NCBI GenBank assembly: GCA_947488155.1
Contig: CANKYK010000001.1
Coordinates: 868,001-932,000, forward strand
DNA length: 64,000 nucleotides
Source: an uncultured Erythrobacter sp.
GTDB lineage: Bacteria; Pseudomonadota; Alphaproteobacteria; Sphingomonadales; Sphingomonadaceae
Reading direction: 5' to 3'
Of the stretch, positions 31,681 to 42,388 are shown piece after piece. Each line of letters opens with the position of its first letter. The first letter of the stretch is position 1. Made by a program: the position numbers and the translations under genes. Under the pieces are notes generated by a model. That model did no database searches and was not told the DNA's origin. It worked only from the letters and a program-made list of their open reading frames with translations.

Positions 31681-32924
31681 ACATCATCCGCGCTGATCAT
31701 TTCCTCGCGGTCAATCTCATCCAGCAGGCTCGCCACCGTCGTCGCCACAGCCGCATCGCCGCTCACATTGGTGGTGGTGCGCATCATGTCCATGATCCGG
31801 TCAACACCGGCCACAAAGGCGATGGTCTCCAGCGGCACGCCGACAGCGCCAAACACCAGCGCCATCATGATGAGGCCTGCGCCCGGAATGCCCGCTGCGC
31901 CAATCGCGCCAAGGGTCGCGAGGATTGAGATGAGGAAATACTGCCCCCAGCTGAGATCCACACCGAAGATGGACGCGCCAAACAGGGTCGCAAGGCCGAG
32001 ATACATCGCCGTGCCGTTCATATTGATTGTCGCGCCAAGGCTGATCACGAATGCTGCGATGGAATTGGGAATACCCAAGTTTCGCTCCGCGCAGCGCAAA
32101 GTAACCGGCAGCGTCGCATTGGAGCTGGCCGTGGAATAGCTCACGGCAACCGCGTCCACGATCCCACGAAAGAAATCGATGATCGGCAGTTTCGCGATCA
32201 GTTTGATCATCGCCGAATACATCACGCCAATAATCAGGAAGCAGCCGAGATAGTTGAGCACGACCAGCCAGCTCAGGGCCTTCAAGGCATCCACGCCGAG
32301 CGTGCCCGCAACCCAGGCCATAAGCGCAAAGACACCAAACGGCGTCAGCTCCATCACGATCATCGTGACCTTTTGCATCACAATCGCGCCGCTATCGAAA
32401 ATTTTCTGCACCGGCTCGCCATCGCGCCCGGCCATCAGAATGCCGATCCCGATCAGGAGGGAGAATACGATGAGCGGAAGCACAGCGACATCCGCCATCA
32501 CCTGCACTGGGCTTTCAGGCACGACTGAGAGCACCATATCGACGGCAGTGGTTTCGTTGGGCTCAGGCGTCGGAACTTCAGGAGTCCCAAGCTCTTCCTT
32601 GCTCGGGAAAAGCCCCAAATTCACAGCGGCGGTTCCAAGAGCCAAACCCAACCAGACAGCGATCTGTCCGCTCACTACAAACAGAATAATAGCGCGCCCA
32701 CCAACCGCGCCAAGCTTCCGCAGATCGCCGATGGCCGCGACACCCGCGACAAGGCTGAAAAAGATCAGTGGGACGACCAGCATCTTGATCGACTTGATGA
32801 AGAAGTCGCCGATCCACTTGATACTCTCTGCTTCCGGCCCCCAGTAGAGGCCGAGAGCAATGCCCAGAATGAGCGCCCCGATAACGCGTTGCCACAAGGG
32901 AATATTGAACCAAGCCTTCAGCAC
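31677..32924 (-). CDS. Dicarboxylate/amino acid:cation symporter (DAACS family)
   Basis: SYSTASSNATLPVTLRCAERNLGIPNSIAAFVISLGATINMNGTAMYLG, GIPGAGLIMMALVF. Confidence 0.95.
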   Translation of the reverse strand: MLKAWFNIPLWQRVIGALILGIALGLYWGPEAESIKWIGDFFIKSIKMLVVPLIFFSLVAGVAAIGDLRKLGAVGGRAIILFVVSGQIAVWLGLALGTAAVNLGLFPSKEELGTPEVPTPEPNETTAVDMVLSVVPESPVQVMADVAVLPLIVFSLLIGIGILMAGRDGEPVQKIFDSGAIVMQKVTMIVMELTPFGVFALMAWVAGTLGVDALKALSWLVVLNYLGCFLIIGVMYSAMIKLIAKLPIIDFFRGIVDAVAVSYSTASSNATLPVTLRCAERNLGIPNSIAAFVISLGATINMNGTAMYLGLATLFGASIFGVDLSWGQYFLISILATLGAIGAAGIPGAGLIMMALVFGAVGVPLETIAFVAGVDRIMDMMRTTTNVSGDAAVATTVASLLDEIDREEMISADDV

Positions 32925-32940
32925 ATCTGCGCTCCCGCGT

Positions 32941-34080
32941 TTAGTCGTGTTTTAGAGCGGCCAAGGCCACATTCGTATAAATCCGGGCCAGCGCATCCAG
33001 ATCAGCAATGGCCACCGCTTCATCGCGCTTATGCATGGTTGCGTTGCAAAGCCCAAATTCAATCACCGGGCAAACATTGCGCAGGAAACGCGCATCCGAT
33101 GTGCCGCCGCTGGTGGAGGCCTCTGGCGCGGTGCCGGTTTCCGCCTCAACCGCATCGGCGATCATCTGCGAAAATGCGCCCGGCTCGGTCAAGAATGGCT
33201 CGCCCGAAATGATCGGCCGCGCCGTCCCGCCATGGTTTTCGGCGATAGAGCTGACCCTGTCGGACAGACTCGCGCCGCTGTGCAGATCGTTGAAACGGAT
33301 CGAAATGCGCGCCTCGGCCTTTGCCGGGATGACGTTGTGCGCCTTGTTCCCAACCGTCAGATCGGTGATTTCCAGATTGGACGGTTGGAACCAATCGGTG
33401 CCTGTATCCAAAGTAAGCGCATCAAGCTCGGCAAGCATCGCCACCAGTTTGGGCAGAGGATTATCGGCCAAATGCGGATAGGCGACGTGGCCCTGGGTGC
33501 CTTCAACGCTCAGCCAGATATTGACGGAGCCGCGCCGTCCGATCTTCATCATATCGCCGAGCCTGTTAACACTGGTTGGCTCACCCACAAGGCACAGATC
33601 AGGCTGAATATCCTGCTCTCGCATATAGTCGATCAGCGCGCGCGTACCGTGCAGCGCGGGGCCTTCCTCATCGCCCGTGATGATAAAGCTGATCGTGCCC
33701 GCATCCGCTGGCACATCGGCAATGGCAGCGATCATGGCGGCGATCGCGCCTTTCATATCGACCGCGCCGCGCCCATACAGCAGATCGCCTCTGATCTCCG
33801 GTTCGAACGGAGCGCTGGTCCAGCCCTCACCGGGAGGGACCACGTCCAGATGGCCTGCAAAGGCGAAATGCTTGGAACCTTCAGGCCCCTTGCGTATCGC
33901 GAACAGGTTCTCAACCGCTGCTTCATCGCTGCCCTCTGGGCCATCGCCGCGCGTGAAACGATGCACCGCAAAGCCGTGCGGGGCCAGCATCGCCTCCATC
34001 GCATCGAACACCGTGCCGGTCGCTGGCGTAACGCTGGGCGCTGCGATAAGTCGCTGCGCGATCTCAAGAACTGTGGTCAT
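32941..34080 (-). CDS. dapE: Succinyl-diaminopimelate desuccinylase
   Basis: FAFAGHLDVVPPGEGWTSAPF, LYGRGAVDMKGAIAAMI, TGDEEGPALHGT; start at 34080. Confidence 0.95.
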   Translation of the reverse strand: MTTVLEIAQRLIAAPSVTPATGTVFDAMEAMLAPHGFAVHRFTRGDGPEGSDEAAVENLFAIRKGPEGSKHFAFAGHLDVVPPGEGWTSAPFEPEIRGDLLYGRGAVDMKGAIAAMIAAIADVPADAGTISFIITGDEEGPALHGTRALIDYMREQDIQPDLCLVGEPTSVNRLGDMMKIGRRGSVNIWLSVEGTQGHVAYPHLADNPLPKLVAMLAELDALTLDTGTDWFQPSNLEITDLTVGNKAHNVIPAKAEARISIRFNDLHSGASLSDRVSSIAENHGGTARPIISGEPFLTEPGAFSQMIADAVEAETGTAPEASTSGGTSDARFLRNVCPVIEFGLCNATMHKRDEAVAIADLDALARIYTNVALAALKHD

Positions 34081-34142
34081 CGTCGCTAGGCTTAGCAGGC
34101 TGTGTGACTTCGCCAAACCCGCTTTTCGCACTGGTGCGCGGA

Positions 34143-35033
34143 TTATCGCCCGCGCCGCTCCGATTCCGGCAATGGTCCTGGGGCAAAAGCGCTTTCGAGC
34201 AGCTCCGCAATGCGGATGCCAGCCTGCTGGACGCGCCGCCGCGCTATTGGCACGCCTTTGACGATATCCTCTTGGCTGAGGGCGGTCTTGTTTGGCAGCT
34301 GGCCTCCGCAAACATCCTGCGTGTCAAAGGCGGTCGGATAGACGAAATCGCGGGCAATCTTCCAGCTTTCCTGGCCCCAATCCGCCGGTGATCCGCCGCC
34401 AAGCTCCATGCGTTCTGCTGCGCTGTAAGACCGGACAACAGGTCGCTCACCACTGGTGATCGCGCGCTCCGCCAAGGGGCCATCCCAGATCCAATGCAAA
34501 TTGAGGCTGGGGACAATCCCATAGTCCGCCTCTCGGTCGTTGCCGCCGCGATCATCCTTGTCACCTGAATGCAGCGGCATATGAATGTCGCCCGCGAAAT
34601 GGACCATGAAGGCCAGCGCTTCCAAGCGGATATGATCCGGCAGGCTTTCGTCGGCTAGGATGCGGTGGCTGCGCTCAATCTGGGCGGTGACGCAATTCCC
34701 GCCAGAGCAATTGGCGCGCGGATTGTAAGCCTCGCAAATCGGTGTCGTGCGATAATGCCAGGCGGCGGTGTAGCCCCAGCGCCAGCGAGTCCGGCGGACG
34801 CAATCCGGCCAAACAGAGGCCTCTTCTAACGTGGAAAGCGAACATTCCGGCGTGCCAAGCAGCGCCTCCGAGCGCAGCAATCGCGCTATTTCTGCGCGTG
34901 CCCTGGGCGATATATTTGCCTCGCCGATCTCAGCGGTCTTGCCGTGCGCATAAAAACCCCAAGCGAAAGCAGGGTTTGGTGCGGCGAGCATAACTGCCAA
35001 GGCGCACAGCCACAGCCTTGCGAAGGCACGCAT
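34143..35033 (-). CDS. S1/P1 nuclease
   Basis: Signal peptide then WGFYAHGKTAEIGE, WHYRTTP, LAFMVHFAGDIHMPLHSGDKDDRGGND, LHWIWD. Confidence 0.93.
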   Translation of the reverse strand: MRAFARLWLCALAVMLAAPNPAFAWGFYAHGKTAEIGEANISPRARAEIARLLRSEALLGTPECSLSTLEEASVWPDCVRRTRWRWGYTAAWHYRTTPICEAYNPRANCSGGNCVTAQIERSHRILADESLPDHIRLEALAFMVHFAGDIHMPLHSGDKDDRGGNDREADYGIVPSLNLHWIWDGPLAERAITSGERPVVRSYSAAERMELGGGSPADWGQESWKIARDFVYPTAFDTQDVCGGQLPNKTALSQEDIVKGVPIARRRVQQAGIRIAELLESAFAPGPLPESERRGR

Positions 35034-35695
35034 CAGCCGATCGTCTCGTACTGTTCAATCACCCATTGCTCTTCTTCAGAGGCTCCTATCCATTCCTGCA
35101 TCCAGGCGTGTTCCCACACCGCTTGCATATAGGCCTCCGCAAAACCCGGAACGCCAATACCGTAAGTGATAAAGCGTGAGACCACGGGCGCGTAGAATAT
35201 ATCGGCGGCGCCAAAGGTTCCGAACAGAAATGGCCCGCTGCTGCCGTACCGCGAGCGCGCCTCCGCCCATAGGGTCAGGATACGCACAATATCTTGGCGA
35301 GCCTCTTCCGATACCTCTTCCAGCTTCATCTTGCGGCGGACATTCATCGGCAGGTCTTTGCGCAGCGCGGCATAGGACGAGTGCATCTCAGCCACCATGG
35401 CGCGGGCCATCCCGCGCGCGCTCTCATCCTTTGGCCAGAAACGATCACGCCCAACTTTGTCGGCGAGATATTCCATGATCGCGAGGCTATCCCAAATGAC
35501 CTTGTCATCATCCCACAGGATCGGAACCTTGCCGTGCGAGGGTTGCATCTCGCCCATACCTTGCTTTTGCTCTTCCCAGCCTTCGCCGAGGATCGGCACC
35601 GTCAATTCTTCAAATGACAGCCCAGATTGCTTCGCCGCCAGCCAGCCGCGCAGCGACCAGCTGGAATAATTCTTATTGCCGATAATCAGCTTCAT
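35033..35695 (-). CDS. Glutathione S-transferase family protein
   Basis: MKLIIGNKNYSSWSLRGWLAAKQSGLSFEE, GKVPILWDDDKVIWDSLAIMEYLAD. Confidence 0.92.
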   Translation of the reverse strand: MKLIIGNKNYSSWSLRGWLAAKQSGLSFEELTVPILGEGWEEQKQGMGEMQPSHGKVPILWDDDKVIWDSLAIMEYLADKVGRDRFWPKDESARGMARAMVAEMHSSYAALRKDLPMNVRRKMKLEEVSEEARQDIVRILTLWAEARSRYGSSGPFLFGTFGAADIFYAPVVSRFITYGIGVPGFAEAYMQAVWEHAWMQEWIGASEEEQWVIEQYETIG

Positions 35696-35841
35696 GACGG
35701 CTTGCTCCATCTTGCGGGGCTTAGAGGTTTGAGGCAATTATCCGCCTCGCTTTGCGATGCCCTAGATATTCAGTGTTTCGCTGTCGAGGCTGAACGGGTT
35801 ACTTCTTGGCATCCAATCACAAAAAGGCTCTTCGCCCAGAC

Positions 35842-36261
35842 ATGGCTACACCACCATTCCACCTCGCCTTCCCGGTTGATGATCTTGCCGCCGCGCGTTC
35901 TTTTTACGGAGGCGTCCTGGGGTGCGCAGAGGGCCGCAGCAGCGACGAATGGATCGACTTTGATTTCCATGGTCATCAGATTGTTGCGCATCTGGCACCG
36001 GGTGCGGCTGGCGATAGCGCGAGCAATCCTGTCGATGGTCACGGCGTACCGGTGCCGCATTTCGGATTGGTCTTGGATATGCTCGCCTGGGAAGCGTTGG
36101 CGGAGCGGCTGAAAGACGCGGGCACAACGTTCGTGATCGAGCCAACGGTGCGCTTCAAAGGCGAAACCGGGGAGCAAGCGACGATGTTTTTTCGCGACCC
36201 TTCCGGCAATGCGATCGAGATGAAGGCTTTCGCCGATCCCGATCAGCTGTTTACGAAGTAA
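35842..36261 (+). CDS. VOC (glyoxalase/bleomycin resistance) family protein
   Basis: [29 protein letters not shown]...[15 protein letters not shown]. Confidence 0.92.
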   Translation: MATPPFHLAFPVDDLAAARSFYGGVLGCAEGRSSDEWIDFDFHGHQIVAHLAPGAAGDSASNPVDGHGVPVPHFGLVLDMLAWEALAERLKDAGTTFVIEPTVRFKGETGEQATMFFRDPSGNAIEMKAFADPDQLFTK

Positions 36262-36264
36262 TCT

Positions 36265-36951
36265 TTAGGTGAAGTAACTCTCACCCATAGCGTCCAGCAA
36301 CACGGCTGCGCGAAGCTCCGCAATACCCATGCCCTTCTCGCTGCTGGTGATATGCAGTTCAGGAAAGGCAGCCACATGTTTGCGCGCCTCAGCGGAAACC
36401 GCCTCTGCCGTTTTGGCTAGCTCGCTGGCTTTGATCTTATCCGCCTTGGTCAGCACCACGCGATAGCCGACGGCTGCCTCGTCGAGCATGGTCATCATTT
36501 CGCGGTCAACATCTTTCAGGCCATGGCGGCAGTCGACGAGCACAAGATTGCGAGCAAGAACGGGCCGTCCACGCAAATATTGACGGACAAGCTTCTTCCA
36601 CGTCTCGACCACTTTGGGCGGCGCCTTGGCAAAGCCATAGCCCGGCATGTCGACGAGCCGGAACTGGGTCGGCTCACCCACCTCGAAAACATTTAGCTCC
36701 TGCGTCCGGCCCGGCGTAACCGAAGTGCGCGCGATTGAGCGACGCCCGGTTAGCGCATTCAAAAGCGAGCTCTTGCCGACATTGGAACGCCCGCAAAAGG
36801 CGATTTCCGGCACCGTCGGCTCGGGCAGGAATTTGAGCTGGGGCGCGGACAACAGGAAGTCGACCCGCCCGGAGAAGAGCTTGGAAGCGGCGCGCTCACG
36901 AAATTTCTGCGCCCGCTCCTCTTGCTCTTGCTGCTCTTTTTCTGGGGTCAC
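36265..36951 (-). CDS. yihA: Ribosome biogenesis GTP-binding protein YihA/YsxC
   Basis: EIAFCGRSNVGKSSLLNALTGRRSIARTSVTPGRTQELN, LVDMPGYGFAKAP. Confidence 0.96.
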   Translation of the reverse strand: MTPEKEQQEQEERAQKFRERAASKLFSGRVDFLLSAPQLKFLPEPTVPEIAFCGRSNVGKSSLLNALTGRRSIARTSVTPGRTQELNVFEVGEPTQFRLVDMPGYGFAKAPPKVVETWKKLVRQYLRGRPVLARNLVLVDCRHGLKDVDREMMTMLDEAAVGYRVVLTKADKIKASELAKTAEAVSAEARKHVAAFPELHITSSEKGMGIAELRAAVLLDAMGESYFT

Positions 36952-38732
36952 GCCTCGCCCTTTGACTGGTCCTCAAGCGCTTTGCTGCGCTCCTTCTCGG
37001 CCTTTTCCTTCTCCGCAGCAGCGCGCAATTGCGGGTGCTTCGAATAGAGGTAGCTTTGCTGAGCCAGCGTGAGGATGTTCGACGTTACCCAGTAAAGCAG
37101 CAGACCGGCCGCAAACGGCGCCATCACGAACATCAAAATCCACGGCATGAAGTTAAAGATTTGCTGCTGCATCGGGTCCATTGCCGATGGGTTCAGCTTA
37201 AACGTGAGCCACATGGTCACACCAAGCAGCACAGCGAGCACGCCAATACCCAGGAAACCGGTCACTTCGAATGGCAGAAGGCCGAACAGGTTGAGGATTG
37301 TCCAGGGATCTGGTGCGGACAGATCCTTAATCCAGAAATCAACGAGCGGCTCGTGCCGCATTTCAATCGCCAGGATCAGAACCTTGTAGAGCGCAAAGAA
37401 GATCGGAATCTGAATCAGCAGCGGCAAACAACCGGCGAGCGGATTGACCTTCTCATCCTTGTACAGCTTCATAATCTCTTGCTGCTGCTTCTGCTTGTCG
37501 TCCTTATAACGGTCCTGGATCGCCTTCATCTTAGGCTGAACCGCCTTCATCGCGGCCATGCTGGCGAACTGCTTTTGCGCGATCGGGAATAGCAATCCGC
37601 GAATGATCACAGTGAGCAGGACAATCGCGACACCGAAATTGCCGACGAAATCGAACAGAGTCTTGAGCAGCAGCAGGAGCGGTTTCTCAAGGAACCAGAA
37701 CCAACCCCATGAAATCGCCAGACCGAAGTCATCGATCCCGCTCTCCTCATATGAATCCAGCACCGCACTCTCTTTGGCACCCACGAACAGCTGCGTTGTT
37801 TGCTCAATGGATTGCCCGGCAGGCAGGGTGACAGCATCATAGATCAGATCGCTGCGGTAAATCTCTCCGCCTAGTGCACGGAAGTTGGTTTCGAAGTTTC
37901 CCTCGCCCGGGACAAGTGCGGAAAGCCAGTAGCGATCTGTAAAGCCAAGCCAATTGGCTTTCCCCTCAGGGGTGTAGCTGGGGACCTCGTCGAGGTCATC
38001 ATACGCGTATTCTTCGTCGATCGTGCCGCCAAACACACCGACTGGGCCCGCATGGACAATAAATTCGTCTGCCGAGGCATTGGCACTCGTGCGGTTGATC
38101 AGCGAGAATGGCTGAACCACCGCCGCAGCTTCGCCAGCATTGGATACGGTTTGCACCGCCTCCAGCATGTAGTTGTCATCAATCGAAAGCTTGATCGAAT
38201 AGGTCAGTCCATCGGCGGCCGTGTGTGTTAGCGTGACCGGCGTATCTACGGTCAGCCTCTCCGCGTCGGCAGTCCAGACGACATCCGGGCCCAGCCGCTC
38301 AGCATTAGCGAGAAAGCCAAACTCAGCAAAATACTGGTTGTCGGTGCGATCCGGTGCGAACAGCCGCACTGGGCCGCTGTCATCGTCAATCGTCTGGCGA
38401 TGATCCTTTAGGACAATGTCATCAATCCGCGCGCCAACAAGGTTGATTGAACCAGCCAGGCGCGGCGCATCAATCGCCACCCGTAGCGGGTTTTCCAAGG
38501 CTGCATCCAGATCAACTGGCCCCGCCGCAGGCGTCACGCCGCTGGGCAAGTCCGCTGCAACGACGCTGGTTCCCGGGACATCGCCCGCGCTCGCAGCCGC
38601 CGCTGGGTCAACCTCTTCGGTCGACGCCGTGATCGCGGCATCCGGATAGAACTGGCGCATGGCCACATCCCAACCGAGAATAAGCAGACCTGAAAGCGCT
38701 ACGGCCAGCAACAAATTACGCTGATTGTCCAA
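36948..38732 (-). CDS. yidC: Membrane protein insertase YidC
   Basis: MDNQRNLLLAVALSGLLILGWD, MAAMKAVQPKMKAIQDRYKDDKQKQQQEIMKLYKDEKVNPLAGCLPLLIQIPIFFALYKVL. Confidence 0.98.
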   Translation of the reverse strand: MDNQRNLLLAVALSGLLILGWDVAMRQFYPDAAITASTEEVDPAAAASAGDVPGTSVVAADLPSGVTPAAGPVDLDAALENPLRVAIDAPRLAGSINLVGARIDDIVLKDHRQTIDDDSGPVRLFAPDRTDNQYFAEFGFLANAERLGPDVVWTADAERLTVDTPVTLTHTAADGLTYSIKLSIDDNYMLEAVQTVSNAGEAAAVVQPFSLINRTSANASADEFIVHAGPVGVFGGTIDEEYAYDDLDEVPSYTPEGKANWLGFTDRYWLSALVPGEGNFETNFRALGGEIYRSDLIYDAVTLPAGQSIEQTTQLFVGAKESAVLDSYEESGIDDFGLAISWGWFWFLEKPLLLLLKTLFDFVGNFGVAIVLLTVIIRGLLFPIAQKQFASMAAMKAVQPKMKAIQDRYKDDKQKQQQEIMKLYKDEKVNPLAGCLPLLIQIPIFFALYKVLILAIEMRHEPLVDFWIKDLSAPDPWTILNLFGLLPFEVTGFLGIGVLAVLLGVTMWLTFKLNPSAMDPMQQQIFNFMPWILMFVMAPFAAGLLLYWVTSNILTLAQQSYLYSKHPQLRAAAEKEKAEKERSKALEDQSKGEA

Positions 38733-38808
38733 GAGTAAATCCTGTTTGTGTGTTTGCCCGATTTGGCAGCAGGCGTGTTATATAGGTATGACAGTCAAAA
38801 ATGCGAAC

Positions 38809-39018
38809 TCAAGGGACGGGATCATATCCATGCCCGCCCCACGGATGGCAGCGCATTAGCCGCTTCGTCGCCAGCCATCCACCCTTGATCGCGCCATATT
38901 TCCCCAAGGCTTGGATCGCATATTGCGAACACGACGGCGCATAACGGCATGTCGGCGGCAAAATCCGGCTTGGCCCCCATTGCCACAACTTGGCGATAAA
39001 GATCAGAACGTGCTTCAT
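38809..39018 (-). CDS. yidD: Membrane protein insertion efficiency factor YidD
   Basis: [52 protein letters not shown]. Confidence 0.96.
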   Translation of the reverse strand: MKHVLIFIAKLWQWGPSRILPPTCRYAPSCSQYAIQALGKYGAIKGGWLATKRLMRCHPWGGHGYDPVP

Positions 39019-39425
39019 GACGGAGTCGAACCACAGATCTTCTGGCTGGGAATTTGGCGCTTGCCGCGCCGCGGCCTGCGTCCACGGGCCGGATCGCCCT
39101 TCCCCGCCTTGGCGCGCTCCAGTGCATGCTCAAGCTCTTGACCCAGCGCGTCAAAGTCGCGCTCCACGCCGCCTGCTCGGCCAATCAGCACATGATCATG
39201 ATCCGGCAGGCCAAACTGAGGCAAAGCCGCGCGCAGTATTTCGCGGAACCTGCGTTTCATTCGGTTGCGAACCACGGCATTGCCGATCTTCTTGGTGACG
39301 GTAATGCCATAGCGCTGACCCAAACCGCCATTGGGACGGGTGAGCAAGACAAACCCCGGCCGCGCCACACGCAGACCGCGATTCGCCGCCAAAAAGTCAG
39401 ACCGCTTTGTAAGAACTTGAGCCAT
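39015..39425 (-). CDS. rnpA: Ribonuclease P protein component
   Basis: [26 protein letters not shown]; start at 39425. Confidence 0.95.
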   Translation of the reverse strand: MAQVLTKRSDFLAANRGLRVARPGFVLLTRPNGGLGQRYGITVTKKIGNAVVRNRMKRRFREILRAALPQFGLPDHDHVLIGRAGGVERDFDALGQELEHALERAKAGKGDPARGRRPRRGKRQIPSQKICGSTPS

Positions 39426-39534
39426 TAAGGTGCTGCTATACGCAGAACGGGCCCCCAATGGGAGCCCGCAGCATACGACGTCTCAGTCGTTAGCAAAAAC
39501 TGCGCGTCCCAGCAGGGACGCCGACCAGTCTAAT

Positions 39535-39669
39535 TTACGCGCAAAGGGTCTTGCGGCCACGCTTGCGGCGAGCGCGCAGAACCTTGCGGCCACCTGGCGT
39601 TGCTTTGCGAGCGAAGAAACCGTGGCGGCGGGCGCGCACGAGATTGCTTGGTTGGAATGTCCGCTTCAT
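39535..39669 (-). CDS. rpmH: 50S ribosomal protein L34
   Basis: [44 protein letters not shown]. Confidence 0.98.
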   Translation of the reverse strand: MKRTFQPSNLVRARRHGFFARKATPGGRKVLRARRKRGRKTLCA

Positions 39670-39766
39670 ATCGTCCTCGAAATCAGTGTGCTCAGCAATA
39701 TGATAATCTTTATTGCCGCGCGAATAAAAAGGGCCGCCTGCTGGCGACCGCATTACGAGCGCTCAA

Positions 39767-40726
39767 TTATGGGAAAGCGTACCCTGAGTCAAGCATTGCG
39801 AGCTCAACATGAGCGATATCGTTGAATGCCAGTTTGATGGTCGGCATCATGATAAAGTTCAGATCAATCTGGCGCTGGCGCTCAACCTTTGGAGCACGTG
39901 CAGGACGCTCGGGGCGCAGCCACGTGCGCATTTCGTCCGCGCCGAGCCATTTGGCGCTTTGATGCGGCACAGAATTGGTCATTGCGTAAAAGTCGCGCGC
40001 GCGCACATCGCTCATACCCATCTCGGTGTAGTAGTCGAGATAGAGACGGTTTTCCGGCGCGTCCGGGGCAAAGTCTTGTGGTTGACGACCATGGTTGTCG
40101 AGCCAGGAATGCACCGCAAACTCGGCCCCGTCTTCCATAGTGCGGGTCTTGCCCGCCAGGAACAGCTCAACCGCGCCAGAGCGCACAGAGCCGCCGTCGG
40201 GAACATGGGTTGAGATGCCAGCGGCGCGAATAGCGCGGCCCACGGCAAGGTTGGCAATGTCATCGCTGGTGCCCGGAGCCTCGATCATTTCAAGGTGCTT
40301 AAGACCTGGAAAATCGCGCAGCATCGCGCTGAAGTATTGCGGGCTCATCCGGTTGGTTGATCCAACCACAGCAGCGCGGTTCTCATCAAGAACTTGGAAC
40401 GGACCATATTGCGCCAATGCCGTTTTCGCTGGCCGCTCAGCAGCCGGCAGCGGCGCAGCATAGCGGGCCGTCATCGCGTCGGCTTGCGGCTCCACATAGG
40501 TGTATTCGGTAATAACTGCGCTGCTGCCTGCCGAAACCGACTGGAAACTAGCGGGCGCAGCGGCTGAAGACTGCAGACGCACCCAGCGCTGAGCCGCAGG
40601 GTCCCATTCTTCCACCCAACGTTCCACCGCGACTGACCGCGATACTGCAAATTCTTGCGCAGCGGCAACACTTGGCAATGCAAGTAAGCCGAAAATAGCG
40701 ATGAGCAGGCGAGTAACATGTTGCAT
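39767..40726 (-). CDS. Secreted hypothetical protein, possible ClpP/SDH-like fold
   Basis: Signal peptide ...LPSVAAAQE; IEAPGTSDDIANLAVGRAIRAAGISTHVPDGGSVRSGAVELFLAGKTRTMEDGAEFAVHSW pattern. Confidence 0.65.
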   Translation of the reverse strand: MQHVTRLLIAIFGLLALPSVAAAQEFAVSRSVAVERWVEEWDPAAQRWVRLQSSAAAPASFQSVSAGSSAVITEYTYVEPQADAMTARYAAPLPAAERPAKTALAQYGPFQVLDENRAAVVGSTNRMSPQYFSAMLRDFPGLKHLEMIEAPGTSDDIANLAVGRAIRAAGISTHVPDGGSVRSGAVELFLAGKTRTMEDGAEFAVHSWLDNHGRQPQDFAPDAPENRLYLDYYTEMGMSDVRARDFYAMTNSVPHQSAKWLGADEMRTWLRPERPARAPKVERQRQIDLNFIMMPTIKLAFNDIAHVELAMLDSGYAFP

Positions 40727-40820
40727 CCCTAATCTTTAAAGTCGACATATTTTAGGAATGGCGAAGTTTTATGCTTGCCAAGACGTTTAGGAATTGCACC
40801 TATGCAATCGAATAGTGCGA

Positions 40821-42368
40821 ATGAATGAGTTTTGGGTGGCTATCGCACTATGGTTATTAGGGGGTTACTCTTTGGTCGCGCTGGTCAAAACGGTCGCTTA
40901 TCTCGGGCTCGAGGCGCGCGGCGTAGAGGTACAATGCCAAGTCGCGTCCGGCTTGCCGCGCTTCACCGTGGTCGGATTGCCAGATAAAGCCATTAGCGAA
41001 AGCCGAGAGCGAGTGCAGGCCGCGCTGGCTGCGATGGGCCTTGCCCTGCCCCCGAAGCGGATCACCATAAATCTGTCTCCTGCCGATCTGCCAAAGGACG
41101 GCTCGCACTATGATTTGCCAATTGCGCTCGCGCTGCTCGCGGCGATGGGCGTGACCGATGCAGAGCAATTGGGGGACTGGCTGGCCGTTGGAGAGCTCTC
41201 ACTTGACGGCCGAATTGTCGCCACGCCGGGCGCATTGCTGGCCGCACTGCATGCGAGTGAAAATGAAATCGGTTTAATCTGCCCGGCAGAGCAAGGCCCC
41301 GAGGCAAAATGGGCCAGCGGAATACCGGTATTGGCGGCGAAGGATCTGGTCAGCCTGCTCAATCATCTCAAAGGCACGCAGACCCTGGCAGAGCCAGAGC
41401 GGGGCGCGATAGAGGAAAAGCCGATTGGCGCAGACCTGAAACAAGTTAAGGGTCAAGAAACCGCCAAGCGCGCGCTCGAGATCGCCGCCAGCGGCGGGCA
41501 CAATATGCTGATGATGGGACCGCCGGGATCGGGCAAAAGCCTGCTCGCCTCCTGCCTACCCGGCATTTTACCAGAACTTACGCCGAGCGAGGCGCTGGAA
41601 GTATCGATGGTGCAATCGGTCGCCGGATTGCTCGACAGCGGACGGATCAGCCGGTCGCGGCCCTTCCGCGCACCGCATCACTCAGCCAGCATGGCCGCCT
41701 TGACCGGAGGCGGCCTGAAAGTCCGCCCTGGCGAGGTCAGCCTGGCGCATCTCGGCGTGCTGTTCCTTGACGAACTGCCGGAATTTCAACGTCCAGTGCT
41801 CGATTCCCTAAGACAGCCGCTGGAGACGGGCCATGTCGACGTCGCCCGCGCCAATGCGCATGTTACCTTTCCGGCCAGAGTGCAATTGATAGCCGCCATG
41901 AACCCCTGCCGCTGCGGCCATGCGGGCGAACCGGGCCATGTTTGCGCGCGCGGGCCGCGCTGCGCCACCGAATACCAAGCGCGCATCAGCGGCCCCTTGC
42001 TGGATCGGATCGACCTGCATGTTGAAGTGGCCGCCGTGAGCGCGATGGATATGGCCCTGCCGCCAGCGAGCGAAGGCAGTGGAGCCGTGGCGCAAAGAGT
42101 GGCAGCAGCACGCCGAATTCAGGAGGGACGCGGCGTTCGCTCCAACGCGGAACTCGAGGGCGAGAAGCTGGAACATTATGCCTCGCCCGATGATCCCGGT
42201 CGGCAATTGCTGATGCAGGCGGCAGAGAAGCTGCGCCTGTCAGCGCGCGGATATACCAGAATGCTCCGGGTCGCGCGGACAATCGCTGATCTCTCAGGAG
42301 CGGAGACTGTTGGACGTGCGCATATCGCCGAGGCGCTTAGTTATCGCCACCAACCCGCGCGCATGTAG
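40821..42368 (+). CDS. YifB/ComM family Mg-chelatase-like AAA ATPase
   Basis: LVKTVAYLGLEARGVEVQCQVASGLPRFTVVGLPDKAISESRERVQAAL, MMGPPGSGKSLLASCLPGILP; start uncertain, a TTG around 40871 is also plausible. Confidence 0.95.
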   Translation: MNEFWVAIALWLLGGYSLVALVKTVAYLGLEARGVEVQCQVASGLPRFTVVGLPDKAISESRERVQAALAAMGLALPPKRITINLSPADLPKDGSHYDLPIALALLAAMGVTDAEQLGDWLAVGELSLDGRIVATPGALLAALHASENEIGLICPAEQGPEAKWASGIPVLAAKDLVSLLNHLKGTQTLAEPERGAIEEKPIGADLKQVKGQETAKRALEIAASGGHNMLMMGPPGSGKSLLASCLPGILPELTPSEALEVSMVQSVAGLLDSGRISRSRPFRAPHHSASMAALTGGGLKVRPGEVSLAHLGVLFLDELPEFQRPVLDSLRQPLETGHVDVARANAHVTFPARVQLIAAMNPCRCGHAGEPGHVCARGPRCATEYQARISGPLLDRIDLHVEVAAVSAMDMALPPASEGSGAVAQRVAAARRIQEGRGVRSNAELEGEKLEHYASPDDPGRQLLMQAAEKLRLSARGYTRMLRVARTIADLSGAETVGRAHIAEALSYRHQPARM

Positions 42369-42388
42369 AAAACAGGCAAGCCTCAGGA

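Noticed and set aside
34104-34391. 95-aa + strand ORF
   Set aside because: Overlaps the S1/P1 nuclease and the dapE upstream region on the opposite strand; no recognisable domain.
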